NCBI GenBank assembly: GCA_013396655.1
Contig: WBMV01007609.1
Span: forward strand, 400,459 to 464,458
Source of the DNA: Campylorhamphus procurvoides
Lineage: Eukaryota > Chordata > Aves > Passeriformes > Dendrocolaptidae
Direction of reading: 5' to 3'
DNA length: 64,000 bases
The notes under the pieces are model-generated. The model was given only the letters and a program-made list of their open reading frames with translations. It was not told the origin of the DNA and did not search any database. Every line of letters begins with the position of its first letter. Position 1 is the stretch's first letter. This document shows positions 1 through 11,025 of the stretch, in pieces. A program made the position numbers and the translations under genes.

Positions 1-1017
1 CAGAAATGACACAGAGCACAAGCTTGTGGGGAATAAAAAATATGGTTTTATTACAAGCAAATAGTTCATTACTCGGGAATTATTTTCTTTTATTTTCCAA
101 CTTCCCTTGGAGTTGTAATGTACCAGATCCTGTCTGGAACTGGTGCTGGGGACAACTTGCATTCGGGAATAGGGAATTATGAAAATAGATAGAGATATGG
201 TTGGAAGGGGCCCCCGCCACATGGCGAGCTCTTTGTGTGCAGAGGAAAGTGGTCATTTTGACCTGGAGATCGCGGCTCCCTGCACAGGGGGGCATGCCAA
301 ACCCAATCAGGAGAAGAGGCCCACTCCTCTCATTATACTAACAAGGCAGGACTCTGGGGACACATAAAAAGCATGATTTTTGGGGTGGGGGTGTGCTTTT
401 TCAACCTCTGTGGCCAGGGCACCCAGCACATGCTGAAATAAAATTTTTCTTTTTCTGCTAACCTTCTTTATCTCACAGATATTTGTATGCTAAATAAATT
501 GAATAAAGGAGATTTTTCCCACAACCTGAAGATCTGACCCCAAACCTCGCCCAGAGGGGCTTTTCCAGAAGGCAGAAAAATTTTCTGTAACCCCTGGGAA
601 ACACTGAACCTCCTCCAGCTCCACCAGTTCCAGAAAGGTGGATGACAAAAGACAACTCCCCAGACTGACCTTTCACAAGCTCTCCCCTAATTAAAAGCAG
701 GAGGCTGAGAGCTGGTTCCTCCTCAGTACAGTGGCCCCAGGGGCTGCATTAGGTGACATGGCTTTGGGGCACCCTTGCAGGAAGCTGTTTAGACTCCTGG
801 AGGCTCCCCTTGAGTTTCCACCCCCACAGATGCCCCACTGTGTGGGCACCCAGCCAGAAGTGGAACCTCTGATCTGATCCCAGAGAGAAACAGCCTAAAA
901 ATTTCTTTCCTGCTTCCACCACAGCAACTTCTCAAATCAGCCAGTCTCCAATCAAAAGAGAAGGAGCAAAGAGAAGCAGGGCTTTCACCCAGGTGCATTT
1001 CCTGCTGCATTCTTCAC

Positions 1018-1140
1018 AGGTTTCAGGGACACCTCCCACTAGCCCAGGTTGCTCAAATCCCCATCCAGCCTGGCCTTGGACACTTCCAGGGATGGAAGTC
1101 ACTGTCAGAGTTTCCCAACGAAAGGAGTTCTGAGGGATCA
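1018..1140 (-). mobile_element. CR1 LINE fragment
   Basis: Reads GGGACACCTCCCACTAGCCC, then TGGCCTTGGACACTTCCAGG on the plus strand, the reverse of the CR1 3' region. The 3' terminal repeat is missing. Confidence 0.75.
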
Positions 1141-2965
1141 CCAGATACATTATGGGAAAGGCTGGAGCTCTTCACATCCCTGTGGTGCTGGGGCAGTGTG
1201 GGATATTTACAGGGATCCTAAAAGATGCTATTCCCAAGGAAGAGGAGCCCCCAGGGAGGTGCTGATAGGTCCTTCTGTTAAGTTTCCCTTATCTAGGGGG
1301 CTCCAGCACCCCCGGGGGGAGGGGGGACACATGCCCAGCCAATAAATACCCATGGCATCCCTGCCTGTTGTCTTTCCCTCCAGCTATAAGGAGGTCTCCA
1401 TTCCCAGCTCCTTAACAAGTGCCAGCTCCTCCCAGTCATTTATCTGCCAGCACATTCCTGGAGCTGAAGCCCTAAATTAAGGTGAGGAATAATGAAACCA
1501 GGGCCACTCAGCACACCTCCTGAAATCCCCCAGGAACTGCAGCAAAGCCAGCAGTCATTCCCAAAAACAGGGCTTTCGTTTCCCTGCTCAGGTATCTCCT
1601 CCCTCCCCAAAACATCCCAAGAAAGGGAGGTCAAGGAGAACAAGGGCAAGAAGCACCTTTGTGGTTTCTCTCTAAACTGAGGTGGTAGCAGAAGTTCCTG
1701 TACTCTGTGTGTGTCTCTGATAAAGCAGACAAGCCAGACTCCCCTGGACCTGCCACACACCTTTTCCCAGAATAAACCCACAGGCCATGACAGAACAAAG
1801 GGGGATCTCTCCGTTTTTCCTGAGCAGGAAACAATGCTAGTCACACTAGGCAACTGATTCCTGAGCATCCACCTAGATCCTGAAAAGACAAGAAAGATTT
1901 TTATGTTAAGTCAGGATGGGATTATGATATGAAAGTGGCAAATAGGTCTGAGAATATTTTTTTTTAAAATGCATGTTCACATATCTTTTCAGCAGCAATG
2001 TATAGACCCAATTTGAAAAGAATACATTAAATATACAGTGTTAATTAAATGTATTTATTAGGTAAATTAAATGTATTCTGTGTCTCCAGAAGAAGGAAGA
2101 AACCCAGTTCACCCCAAGGTGCGTGTTCCCCCCCTCCCCTCACAGGACCATCACTGCCCCTGTCCACCCTACAAACCCACAAGCACATCTCCTCGAAGGA
2201 AAGGATCAGCTCAGCAGAAAGGGGGACAGACGGAGGAGAAGGGCTCAGGATGAGGGCTGGGAGGCCATCCCTGTGTTCTGCACAGCTTCCTATGCCAGCA
2301 CATGAGGGACACATCTCCACAGGGCAGCAGCAGGGACATGAAAGTGACAGTCACCTGCTGGGTCCTGCCTTCTCCCTCCAAATTCATATTTACTGGATTC
2401 CAGTCTGGGCTCTAACTCTTTGTCCTAACCACCCATGCCTGAGCTGAAGGTTGTTGTTCACCACACATCCTTCAGCTCCCTGCCAATCCCCCAGGACAAT
2501 ATCATCCAGGTGTTCATCCTGCTGTGTTCAAACACTGCATGACAGATTCCCAGCAGCAGATTTTCTCTGGGACTGTTGACGTGCAGGCAGGGAAGAAAGA
2601 CAGATTTTAAAATGTCAAAATGAAATAAAATTAAAAAAAAAACAAAAACCAATCAGACCCTTCACCCTCCAAGGTGCCCTGGAGCTGCAGGTGACAGAGC
2701 TGTGGGTTCTGCCCAAGGGCCAGCCCTGCTCCTTCCTGGCAGGGATGGAGCTGGCACTGAGCTCTAATTTAGGTTACAAATCAATAAGGCTTTGCAGCAG
2801 GACTTGTATTCCTGGCCAATGTTACTGTGCCTGCAGGATGAGGGAAAAATCCAGAGTGTGCCCACAGGGAGCTGAGAATAACTTGGCTCTCAGCGCCTTT
2901 CTTAGGGAAAGCACAGCAGGAGCAGGAGGGTGGAATGAGATGGTCTGTAAAATCCTCTCCAAGAC

Positions 2966-3290
2966 AGAATCACAGAATGGCCTGTGATCTGCAGTCCAGA
3001 CTATCCAGATCGTTTCATCCCACCCCCTTCATCTCATCCCACCCCCTGCCATGGGCAGGGACACCTCCCACCAGCCCAGGTTGCTCCAAGCCTCGTCCAA
3101 CCTGGCCTTGGACACTTCCAGGGATGGGGCAGCCACAGCTTCTCTGGGCACCCTGTGCCAGGGCTTGCCCACCCTCCCAGGGGAGAATTCCTTCCTAATA
3201 TCCAATCTATACCTCTATTCCTCCAATTTAAAACTATTCCCTCTTGTCTTATCACAGTGCAAGTGCTCAGGACACCTGAAATCTGATCCT
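2966..3290 (-). mobile_element. CR1 LINE fragment
   Basis: Begins with AATCACAGAATGGCCTG, the inverted terminal part, and runs through CCATGGGCAGGGACACC to CCTCTTGTCTTATCAC. Confidence 0.9.
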
Positions 3291-6200
3291 TTCCTGCTTT
3301 CCAACCACTTCCCCAGTGGCCAAACCATCAATAAAGTGCAAAGCCCTTCGTGCTTTCTGCCGCTGAGGCTCCTTTACCCTCCCTTTACCCTCCTTTGTGC
3401 CCTGGTTCAGCCTCACCATGAGGAGAAGACCCAGAGCATCACACAGCCTGTGTGGCACGTCCCCCTCTGCTGGGGAGCAGCAGGAGGGGACACAGTGACA
3501 CACATCACAAGCAAAAACATTTTCAGATGCTCCACTTGCTTTTCTGCGTTCCCCAGAATGGCAAGTGTTACCAATCAGTCTCTCCCAGTGTAAACAATGC
3601 ATTTGTCCTGTAATTTGTTTAGCAAACCTTGTATTTTCCGCTATAATTACCCAATCATGGCAGCTAAATGAAGATGACATTTGAAGTGACCTTCAGCTTC
3701 CAGCTGCAACAGCCATCCCACAGGAGAGATGGAGCAGGAGGGGAGGGAGCACAGTGATGCCCAAGTGAGAGGGGCCTGGGCACTGCCAGCCAGATGTTCC
3801 TCCAAAAAATCAGCCAATCCAGCCCAAGAGGTGTTTTAGGGAGAACAGCACACTCCAAACTAAACTGTTTGATTTCTCTCTTAGGCAGAGGATGCACGTA
3901 GTTGGTATTTCCTCAAATGGGAGAGCTCAAGATGTCTTTCTTTCCTCCTTGTCACTTCCTGCAGAACCAAAGCATGGGATGACACCACCCTGCAGGATGG
4001 TCCATGCAGGAGTTGTTCCATGCAGTGTACCATGTAGTTTGGGGTTCCTCTTGCAAAGAAATATGATTTTCTCCCACATTTCCTTGCCAAAGGGCAGAGG
4101 TAATATCTTACCCTGCACTGAGACACCTTGATCAGGTACACACACACAGTGCCCTCAAAAGAAAAGGAGCCTCTGGTTCCTTTCCAGTCTCCTCCCCCTT
4201 GCCAAGTTCTGCCCCAAGTGAGCCTCCCTGTACAGCACCCCCTGCTTCTCTGCACCAGCCTTCCAGATACTCAGTTTATCCCTCCTCCCACACGTCCATG
4301 GAATTCTCACCTTTAAATCCCAATCCACTGTTTTTCCATCCAGCCCCCCACTGGGCTGTCTAGCCGTCTCCAGCTCTTCCTGGGGTCTTCCTCATCCACC
4401 TCTCCCACACTTTCCTGTTCCTCCTCTCCCCGGATTTAGCCTCAAACTCCTCCCCAGCTGTTTCTTGCTCTCACACTTCGCTTTCCCAGGGAATCACCTT
4501 TAACAGCTCCCAGGAAATCTTCCTGCCTGCCTCCTGCAGTTTTGGAAGCAAGCTCAACAGAAACAGGCATTAAAAGGTATCCACGCTGGAGATGGCACAA
4601 AATCCAACCATGTCAGCATCCTGCAGGTTAATTACCCTCCAGATCCCCTCCCCTTCAAAGCCACTGCTGAGGGAGCTCAAGCCATTGCTGGCTCTCAATA
4701 AACACAAGAGTCAGAGGGCGAGTGGGAAGTCAATACTGCAAATGAAGTGCTCCTGCCAATGGATTTTCATTGCCACAGGGACAGGCTCCAGTGTCCAGAA
4801 GTTCCTCCACGGGGTGATGATTTGCTGGCAGAGCTCCAGATCGGCGGGAGATGCCGAGCCTTGTTTGCTGCAGGAAAAGGGCAAACTGGGCTATCAATCA
4901 GGTCAAGTCCTGCCAGCCCTGGAGGCATCAGGGGGTTTAACAAGCCCTACAAACCATACTGGAATTGTCACAAGTTCATGCTTGGTTTGTGAGGTAAATG
5001 GAAGCAGATTTATTGACCCCTTTCCCTCCCTCAGCATCTGCTCAAAGTCCAGCTCAAAGTCCTGCCAGGAGCTGCCAGAAGAGGCCCGTGGCAGGAGGTT
5101 CTGGATGAGGGAAGAGTTGAATGCTGACAGCAGCAAGTAGTTTAGCTGGAAAAGCCTTGGAGTGCTTCAAGAGGGAGGTCACTGCAAAAGGATGGTACTG
5201 AAAGCATTTGTGTCCTCACTCAGAACACAAATGGATTCTGAAGGGCTCCTAAACCTGCACTGGTCTCACCCGATCATCTCAGATTGGCACAGTCCAACTC
5301 AGAGCACAGGGCAATCCCTCCAGGTTTCTTTCCCATGCTCTGAAACACTTGCCTTCCTCCTCCAATGCAAGGAGAAGAGAGGCAGGAGGAAAGGGAGAAG
5401 ATGGGGAGGGTTAAGGCAGGAAAACAGAGAGCCAAGTGCCAACCAGCAAAACAGAGCTCCTGCCTGCCCATGGTAGCCAGAACCAGGAGGAACACCCAGC
5501 AGAGCAGGTCCCACAGTCCAGCTTTTCTCCCACACTGGCCAGTCACAGCATATCTGTCCTCCAGCACTGGAAGCAGCAACTCTGCCCTATTCCCATGGCA
5601 AATTAATTCCAAGAACCTCTGAAGGTCTGGAAGTTCTCCAGCCAAGGGTAATAGAGAAATTGGAACTGGTCAAGCAACCCTTCAGGGAGGTCACAAACTT
5701 CTTAAATACAGTGTATTTTACATCAAGCAATACCACAGCTTCTGTAGAAGTGATAGCAATCTCCAAGCACGACCAGAAACACGGAAGCAACAGGGGGAAA
5801 TTAAGCTCCTTGCAAGCAAATACAGGGCTTTTACCTTTCAACACTTGCTGAGACCTTCAGCTTCCCAATCTCCTGCCTTCATGACAGAGCCGTTTGGGAA
5901 ATCCTCCTCAGGCAGCTCCCCCTGCCAGGTGGGCCATGGCAACACGTTGGTTAATCCCTCCTAGCTCAGCTCAGGAGAAGTGACAGCCTGGTGGAGTGAT
6001 GCCCAAAGGAACCTTCACCCACCACCAGCACATTCCCTGACCCACAGGTCAGGCACCTGAACAGTGAACAGTAGGGACTGCACAAAGAAAGGCACAAGTA
6101 CATGGACATGAGAATAATTAAAATGTTAAGCAAACTGGCAGAGGGAGATGGTGGCATCCACCAAAAGTGAAACAAGAAGCAAATGCCCCCATGATTGCAT

Positions 6201-7727
6201 TTCAAATTCAAATCAGCCCCTAACTGAGCTGTCACATGCGGCCACTGAATGAGCAGGGAGGAACAGCAGTAGAGGAGGGCAAGATATAATCACTTGGGCT
6301 GTAATTATCAGAGTCAAGGAACACTGCGTCCTTCCCAAGGGCTACTGAGAGCCAGAAGAGATGCCTCGAGGCATGTCTTCCCTGCCAAGGTGTTTGTTTA
6401 GGGTTGTCACATTACCAACATATATTTCTATCCAAAATTAGGCAAAAGTAAGCACAGAATCAGACAAACAAGCTTGGATAAAATGGAGAACAATCTGGAT
6501 ACTAACCCAGAGCTCAGAGAAGTTTCCATCTTGAAGTCCACTCAGCATTCCCAGCTTCTTCCCACCTTCATCCCGCTGCTTTCCCTGCAGCATGGAGGAG
6601 AGCAGGAGATCAAACAAGAAGAAATGCCAAACTATTCCCATCTGTGACCAGCCTGAGAGTTTCCCTTTGTTTGGTGCAGCACAACTCCATGATCCCTCAG
6701 TCTTGGGAGATTAAGCAAGAGGGAAAACAGGCTCAGCCTCCTCTCCTCAGGCAGAGCTTTAAGAGCTGCTGTGAGGACATTTCAGCCTCGTGTGGGTATT
6801 CTGCTGTCACCTGAATGGCCTGCAAAATCCTTACAGGTGCTGGACTGCCCCTCAGCAGCTCCCAGGGACATTCCAGCCACATCCAGCATTGAAATTCTCA
6901 GCTACAGAGAGTCCCAGAGCTGTGGCCCCTCAAAGTACAAGCAGCCAGGAGTGTCCATAGGAAATGGATTTAATGAGCAAACAAGAACATGCCCCAGTGA
7001 TCCGTGAGCAGAAGCAGCACATTTTGCTGGGCTAAGCACTAGATTAGTATAGATCAGATGGTCCTCCACTGACAAATCAATATCAGGGGCAGGAATGCCT
7101 AGCTATTCCTTAAAATTCACTTCCAGCCAGGTGAGTTTCAAAGCTGGGTCCAGGCATTCCTAGGGGACAATGGACAAGTTTGCTGTTGAGAAGACAGTAC
7201 CCAGTTCACTTCCTACCAAGCAGAACGGGCTCCAGTGTCTCCATTTTCCCCACCTCCAAGCCCAGCAGCAGCTACAGAATCAGAACTGTATCTGCCTCTG
7301 AGCCCTTTCCACAGCAGAAATCACTCTGCTGCAACCAGAGCACACAGGGGAGAGGCAGCCCCTATAATTTCTCTCTCAGATCTCAGCAATGCCCTGGTCT
7401 GACAACTTGAATTACCTTGTTATTTTGCTTTCAACACAAACTCGTTGCTACATGAGGAAGACAGTTGTCTGATTGCAGACCTGCTGAGCTCAAGCAATCA
7501 GGATCCAAGCCTTTACCACATCAGGGGGTTCGTGTTGCATCAAGGAATAAGAAATGCCAAAGCCCAGAGAGCACCTTGTCCTGCCTCAGCACAGCCATTA
7601 CACAGCGTAAATGCAGCATGAGGGGTCTCTGTAGAAAAGCAGTCACTCCTGTGTAAGAGAGGAGGAAGTTCCACCTCTCCCAAAGAAAACCCTCTGCCTA
7701 ATCCCTGTTTCTGCCCACTGTGAAATA

Positions 7728-7751
7728 ACTTTATTTATCTTTAAATAAAGT
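7728..7751. terminator. Palindromic AT-rich hairpin carrying AATAAA on both strands
   Basis: Perfect 10-bp arms ACTTTATTTA and TAAATAAAGT around the loop TCTT. The plus strand reads AATAAA at 7744-7749 and the minus strand at 7736-7731. It lies about 360 bases past the perilipin poly(A) site, so it could be a back-up signal. Function is inferred. Confidence 0.4.
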
Positions 7752-8091
7752 CCAGAAGAAGCAGTACTCACATGGGAGCAGATTCCACTTCTCTCCTTGA
7801 GGTACAGAGGGATGAGAACCAAGGAGGAGAGCTTTTCTTTTGGAAGTTCCACAGGTCCTTGGTCCATCAGCCTTAGCTAAAATCACTGTCTGGCCAGGCT
7901 GAACACACTGGGCTCTACCACCTCTTCCAGACAACATTTGAAGAGGTACATAAACACCTGGTCAGGAGAGGTCAGTGCTGACAGCAAGGATCTGTCACCT
8001 ACACCCTCATGACGCTCCACCACCAAGTCCCCCTCTGTCCCAGGTCTCCATCCTTCTATCCCACCAAGCAAACCTTCACCAGGTAGCAGCA

Positions 8092-8278
8092 AAGTGGTTT
8101 CGTATGCAACACATTTATTTTAAGCAGTTACAACCCAATACGAGCAGCTTTTAGGAAGACAATTCTTTACAATGCATATTAGCTGAGGGTTTAGTAGCAA
8201 CAGCAATCACTGTTTTATCCTTGACATGAGGGTGGTGGAAGCTTCTACATGCCCAGCTCCTGCTGTCTCTGCCTTCTT
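8092..8278 (-). other. PLIN3-like: Perilipin 3' UTR (estimated end)
   Basis: About 185 bases from the stop codon to about 20 bases past a canonical poly(A) signal. No repeat is present. A short UTR fits this compact gene. Confidence 0.7.
8114..8119 (-). terminator. Perilipin poly(A) signal AATAAA
   Basis: Plus-strand TTTATT, giving AATAAA on the coding strand 160 bases after the stop, followed by TG-rich sequence (TGTGTTGC), as expected for a downstream element. Confidence 0.75.
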
Positions 8279-8611
8279 TTACTGCGAGGATTGATCCTCC
8301 TGGAAGGGTCCCACCAGCCAGGACAGAGGTGTGTTGTTCTTCAGGTAATCCAGCAGCTCCTCCATGTACTCCCAGATCACAGCCAGTTTCCTCTGGCTCT
8401 GGCTCAGGCTCAGCACACTGCTGGACAAATCCTGGAAGGAGTTTGCCACAGAGAAAGCAGCATAAAGCTCCTTGATGGCACTGAGGGACTGTTGCCCCTT
8501 GTTCTGCAGGCTGGAGGGAAGGCCTTGGATCGCAAGGACTATCTTACAGCAGGTTGTTTGCAGCTGCTGTGTGATCTTGCATGCCAGGAGCAGGGCCAGG
8601 GACTCCATCTC
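8279..8611 (-). CDS. PLIN3-like: Perilipin exon 7, C-terminal bundle and stop
   Basis: The acceptor is CTCCCAG. It encodes EMESLALLLACKITQQLQTT, then AIQGLPSSLQ, SFQDLSSSVLSLSQSQRKLA and a tail NNTPLSWLVGPF before TAA at 8281-8279. This is the conserved core of the C-terminal four-helix bundle. It is intact, with no stop or shift, which argues that loss of function, if real, is recent. Confidence 0.9.
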   Translation of the reverse strand, partial: EMESLALLLACKITQQLQTTCCKIVLAIQGLPSSLQNKGQQSLSAIKELYAAFSVANSFQDLSSSVLSLSQSQRKLAVIWEYMEELLDYLKNNTPLSWLVGPFQEDQSSQ

Positions 8612-8707
8612 CTGGGAGGAGGCAGGAAGGACAAGGTCAAGAGTGAGTCACTTCAAAACAGTCCAGGACATGCCCAGAGCCCCTTGCTTCCCTCCCCAGG
8701 AAGGTAC

Positions 8708-8836
8708 CTCTGGCTCTGCAGAGATTTCATCTCCACTGTCTTTGAGAGGCTTCCTACTCCAGTCCAGCCACATCTGGTGTAGCTTCTCCTGCCCCTCCTG
8801 AAGCTTTTGATCAAATCCTTGTTTCAACACGTCAAT
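8708..8836 (-). CDS. PLIN3-like: Perilipin exon 6
   Basis: 129 bp, 43 codons, phase 0. The acceptor is GCCACAG and the donor is GTACCT. It reads IDVLKQGFDQKLQEGQEKLH, then QMWLDWSRKPL, matching the LHQMWLSW segment of PLIN3, the start of the four-helix bundle. The acidic linker GDEISAEPE ends the exon. Confidence 0.9.
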
Positions 8837-8956
8837 CTGTGGCAGGGCAAGATCAGAGTGTCAAGAGAGAGATCAGCACATCTCTTCACTGTAGCAATGA
8901 AGCTGCAACTAGACCAACTGTTTAGTCCCCTCCTTCGGAGCCTGGGCTCTACCTAC

Positions 8957-9173
8957 CAGCTCGAGGATGCAGTGAAGCTGCCCAAGGGCCTCCTGCATGC
9001 CCTGCCAGACCTGCTTCACCTTGGCTGTGGCCTGCAGGTGGGCAGAGAGGCGAAGCTCCTCGGAGAGAGATCCCCAGCCTCACGAGGTACCTCCTCTCCT
9101 GCTGCTGCTCCACAGGCATTGCATCTGAGCCCCCAGCAGACACTGCCAGCTTGGCTGAGGGAAGAGGCAGCAT
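8957..9173 (-). CDS. PLIN3-like: Perilipin exon 5 with single-base insertion
   Basis: 217 bp between acceptor GACAG and donor GTAGGT. Both neighbouring exons need phase 0, so the length should be 216. The first part reads MLPLPSAKLAV through EQQQERRYLVRLG. From there the family motif continues as SLSEELRLSAHLQATAKVKQ, but in the next frame, with the extra base within 9071-9075 (context CTGGGGATC). Read literally, the shifted frame leaves the exon open and meets TGA two bases into exon 6. Confidence 0.85.
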
Positions 9174-9267
9174 CTGTCATTGACTGACAGGGGGTAGCAG
9201 AGTAGACAAGCAGCAGGAGATCCTGGACTAGGAGCTGGGGACCCTCCAGCACGGCCCTGGTACACAC

Positions 9268-9412
9268 TAGAAGTGTTCACGTGCCCAAGGCCAGGTTGGA
9301 TGGGACTTGGAGCAACCTGGACTAGTAGAAGGTGTCCCTGCCCATGGCAGGGGGTGGCACTGGATGATATTTAAGGTTCCCTCCAACTCAAGCCATCCTG
9401 TGATTCTCTTAT
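9268..9412 (+). mobile_element. CR1 3' end in perilipin intron 4
   Basis: GCCCAAGGCCAGGTTGGATG through CCCATGGCAGGGGGT to CATCCTGTGATTCT. It is antisense to the host gene and clear of both splice sites. Confidence 0.9.
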
Positions 9413-9502
9413 TCCCATTAGCCCCATTCCAGAGTACTGAGGTGAGGAATGGGACTGACCACCCCCAATCTAATGGTTCCCATTACCAGTGGTCAGACTC
9501 AC

Positions 9503-9769
9503 CATTTCCTTACCTAATTCCTCATTTCCAATAGGGAGAGAGTCACCCTCTGTTGTCTCCAGCACAGCTTCTGCCCCACCAACACCTGCCTGGCCCACTC
9601 CAGGGTCCACAGCCATGCCCACACTGCTGGGCTCTGCAGACCTGGCAGCCTCCACACTGCTCTGAGGAGTCTCCTTGGTCACATCTGCCACCTCTATGAC
9701 CCTGCTGGTCACAACATCCTTCACATCAGCCACCCTGCAGGATACCAGCTCTTTTGTGTCAGAGATAAT
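9503..9769 (-). CDS. PLIN3-like: Perilipin exon 4, 11-mer repeat region
   Basis: 267 bp, 89 codons, phase 0 at both ends. The acceptor CTTCCCCAG follows a long pyrimidine tract, and the donor is GTGAGT at 9502-9497; a competing GTAAGG lies 13 bases earlier but would break the phase. It begins IISDTKELVSCRVADVKDVV. In relatives this part forms the amphipathic 11-mer repeats that bind droplets; here only the first half looks repeat-like, the rest being rich in Gly, Ala and Glu. Confidence 0.85.
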
Positions 9770-10000
9770 CTGGGGAAGAGGAGCAATGACAGAGGGGAGT
9801 GGATCTTGTAGCACACTGGCATTCTGAACTGCACCAAGAGGACAGGCAGCACAGCAACAGCTCAGTATTTACTCCTTCAGGAGCTTGCACTGAGGGGTAG
9901 TTTGTTTCCCATACAAGAGCCTGCTTCACCCACAAGGTGAGAAACCCCAAAAACCCAGTCCCCTCTGCCTGCCAGGGACAGCCCAGCCTTGGATTCCTAC

Positions 10001-10083
10001 CCGTTCCACTGGCTTTGGAAGGATTGGCAGTTTCTCCCCTAGTTTATCCAAACCCTTGGTGGTATACTCATTTGCTGCAGCAA
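10001..10083 (-). CDS. PLIN3-like: Perilipin exon 3
   Basis: 83 bp. The acceptor CCTGCAG before TTGCTGCAG completes a valine codon; using the next CAG, nine bases on, would drop three residues. It reads AAANEYTTKGLDKLGEKLPI, then LPKPVER, and ends in phase 0 at donor GTAGGA. ANEY and GLDKL are perilipin signatures. Confidence 0.9.
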
Positions 10084-10355
10084 CTGCAGGGAGAACAAAT
10101 AAAAGGTGTCAAAACTTCTCTTTCTGCAATCCCATCTCGAGTTCCACCTTGCAAAAATCAGTTTTAGGAAAGCCAACATCAGAGTCAACCCCTAACCCTG
10201 CACTGAGCAACCCTCCACCCTGCTGCTCAGGCTTCAGCTTTGCTTAGAAACCAGGACTTGTCCTTTCACTGCGGCAGTGGAAAGGTGCATTTCCCCAGGC
10301 CAGGACTCCCTGCAGAGTTGGCAGGAGCCAGGCTGGCCCTTGCCCAGGGCATTAC

Positions 10356-10551
10356 CATGAGGCTCCAGGGCAGCCAGCACTGGCTGCACACAGCTGGCCG
10401 TGGCTTCCATCGCGCTCCTCACTCCCTTCTCTGCTGTGCCACACACAGACCTGATGTAGGGGTGGCTCTCCTTGGTGCAGGCATAAGCTGCAGAAACCAC
10501 CCCACAGCCAGAGCTGGCCAAGGTCACGTTCACCACCTCCTTCACTGCATC
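10356..10551 (-). CDS. PLIN3-like: Perilipin exon 2, PAT domain
   Basis: 196 bp. The acceptor is TTTTTCAG and the donor is GTAATG. It holds the PAT core VSAAYACTKESHPYIRSVC, followed by AEKGVRSAMEA and QPVLAALEPH, the most conserved block of PLIN2 and PLIN3. It ends one base into a valine codon. Confidence 0.9.
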
Positions 10552-10960
10552 CTGAAAAAGCAAAGAAAAAAAGCAGCCGTGAAGCTTCAAACATGGTCCT
10601 GAGCTTCCCACACAGTTCTGCCCCAAAACTGCCTCGTTGGGGGGAACTGTCAACCAGATGAGTCACCTGGTCAGGCTGAAGAAGAAAAGCTTGGCTTAGT
10701 TGCACATTTACTTCAGCCTGTAACTCAGTTATGAAACAAAATATGGAGCTTGGCCATTTCTGGGATGGACCATCCACTCGAGTTCTCCTCCAGCAGGAGG
10801 CTGCCCAAGGAACAGATGAGTTTTTGGGAATCCTCAATTCCAGTAAAGCTGCAGGGCACAGCCTGAGCAGGGAAAACTCTCGTTGGTGGGGGCTCAGCTG
10901 CCCCCAGCCACAGCAGCCCCTCATACCTGTCACTCCTTACATCCCCCATGGAGCACCCAC

Positions 10961-11025
10961 CTCCTGCTCCTCTGGGGAGCTCATGGCAGCCTCCTCTTTG
11001 GCAGACACAGCAGAGGCCATGGCAG
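10961..11025 (-). CDS. PLIN3-like: Perilipin exon 1 (coding), start codon
   Basis: The acceptor TTCCAG is followed by CTGCC and ATG at 11020-11018, so a non-coding 5' exon must lie upstream. The context GCCATGG is a strong Kozak match. It encodes MASAVSAKEEAAMSSPEEQE and ends at donor GTGGGT in phase 0. A second in-frame ATG lies 12 codons on. The acidic, low-complexity N-terminus is typical of the family but not diagnostic. Confidence 0.75.

Larger units (their letters stand above)
1..7727. other. No gene recognised; intergenic
   Basis: No open frame here shows a known domain or a believable set of exons. Contents: two CR1 pieces (listed separately), AT-rich patches near 1900-2080 and 2580-2650 and poly(A)-like hexamers near the left edge. 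The rest is unique-looking sequence. A weak exon of an unrecognised gene could be missed. Confidence 0.6.
8279..11020 (-). pseudogene. PLIN3-like: Perilipin-family gene, PLIN3-like, with a one-base frameshift in exon 5
   Basis: Perilipins coat cytosolic lipid droplets and control access of lipases; PLIN3 (TIP47) shuttles between cytosol and nascent droplets. Seven coding exons: 11020-10961, 10551-10356, 10083-10001, 9769-9503, 9173-8957, 8836-8708 and 8611-8279, all with AG/GT borders. Apart from one extra base near 9071-9075 they give about 427 codons, against 434 in human PLIN3. Landmarks in order: the PAT motif VVSAAYACTKESHPYIRSVC with AEKGVRS, then ANEYTTKGLDKLGEKLPIL, SDTKELVS, RRYLVRLG, SLSEELRLSA, QEGQEKLHQMWLDW, QQLQTTC, SFQDLSSSVL and NNTPLSWLVGPF, the end of the C-terminal four-helix bundle. 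LHQMWL resembles PLIN3 more than PLIN2. The shift gives a stop just inside exon 6, leaving about 275 residues and no bundle. Everything else is intact, so a recent lesion or an assembly error are both possible. Confidence 0.85.

Noticed and set aside
1..120. 3' end of a minus-strand gene (TTTATT hexamers near the left edge)
   Set aside because: No upstream coding exon was found to go with it in the next several kilobases.
8249..8782. 177-codon plus-strand frame
   Set aside because: It is the antisense shadow of perilipin exons 6 and 7, which carry family motifs.
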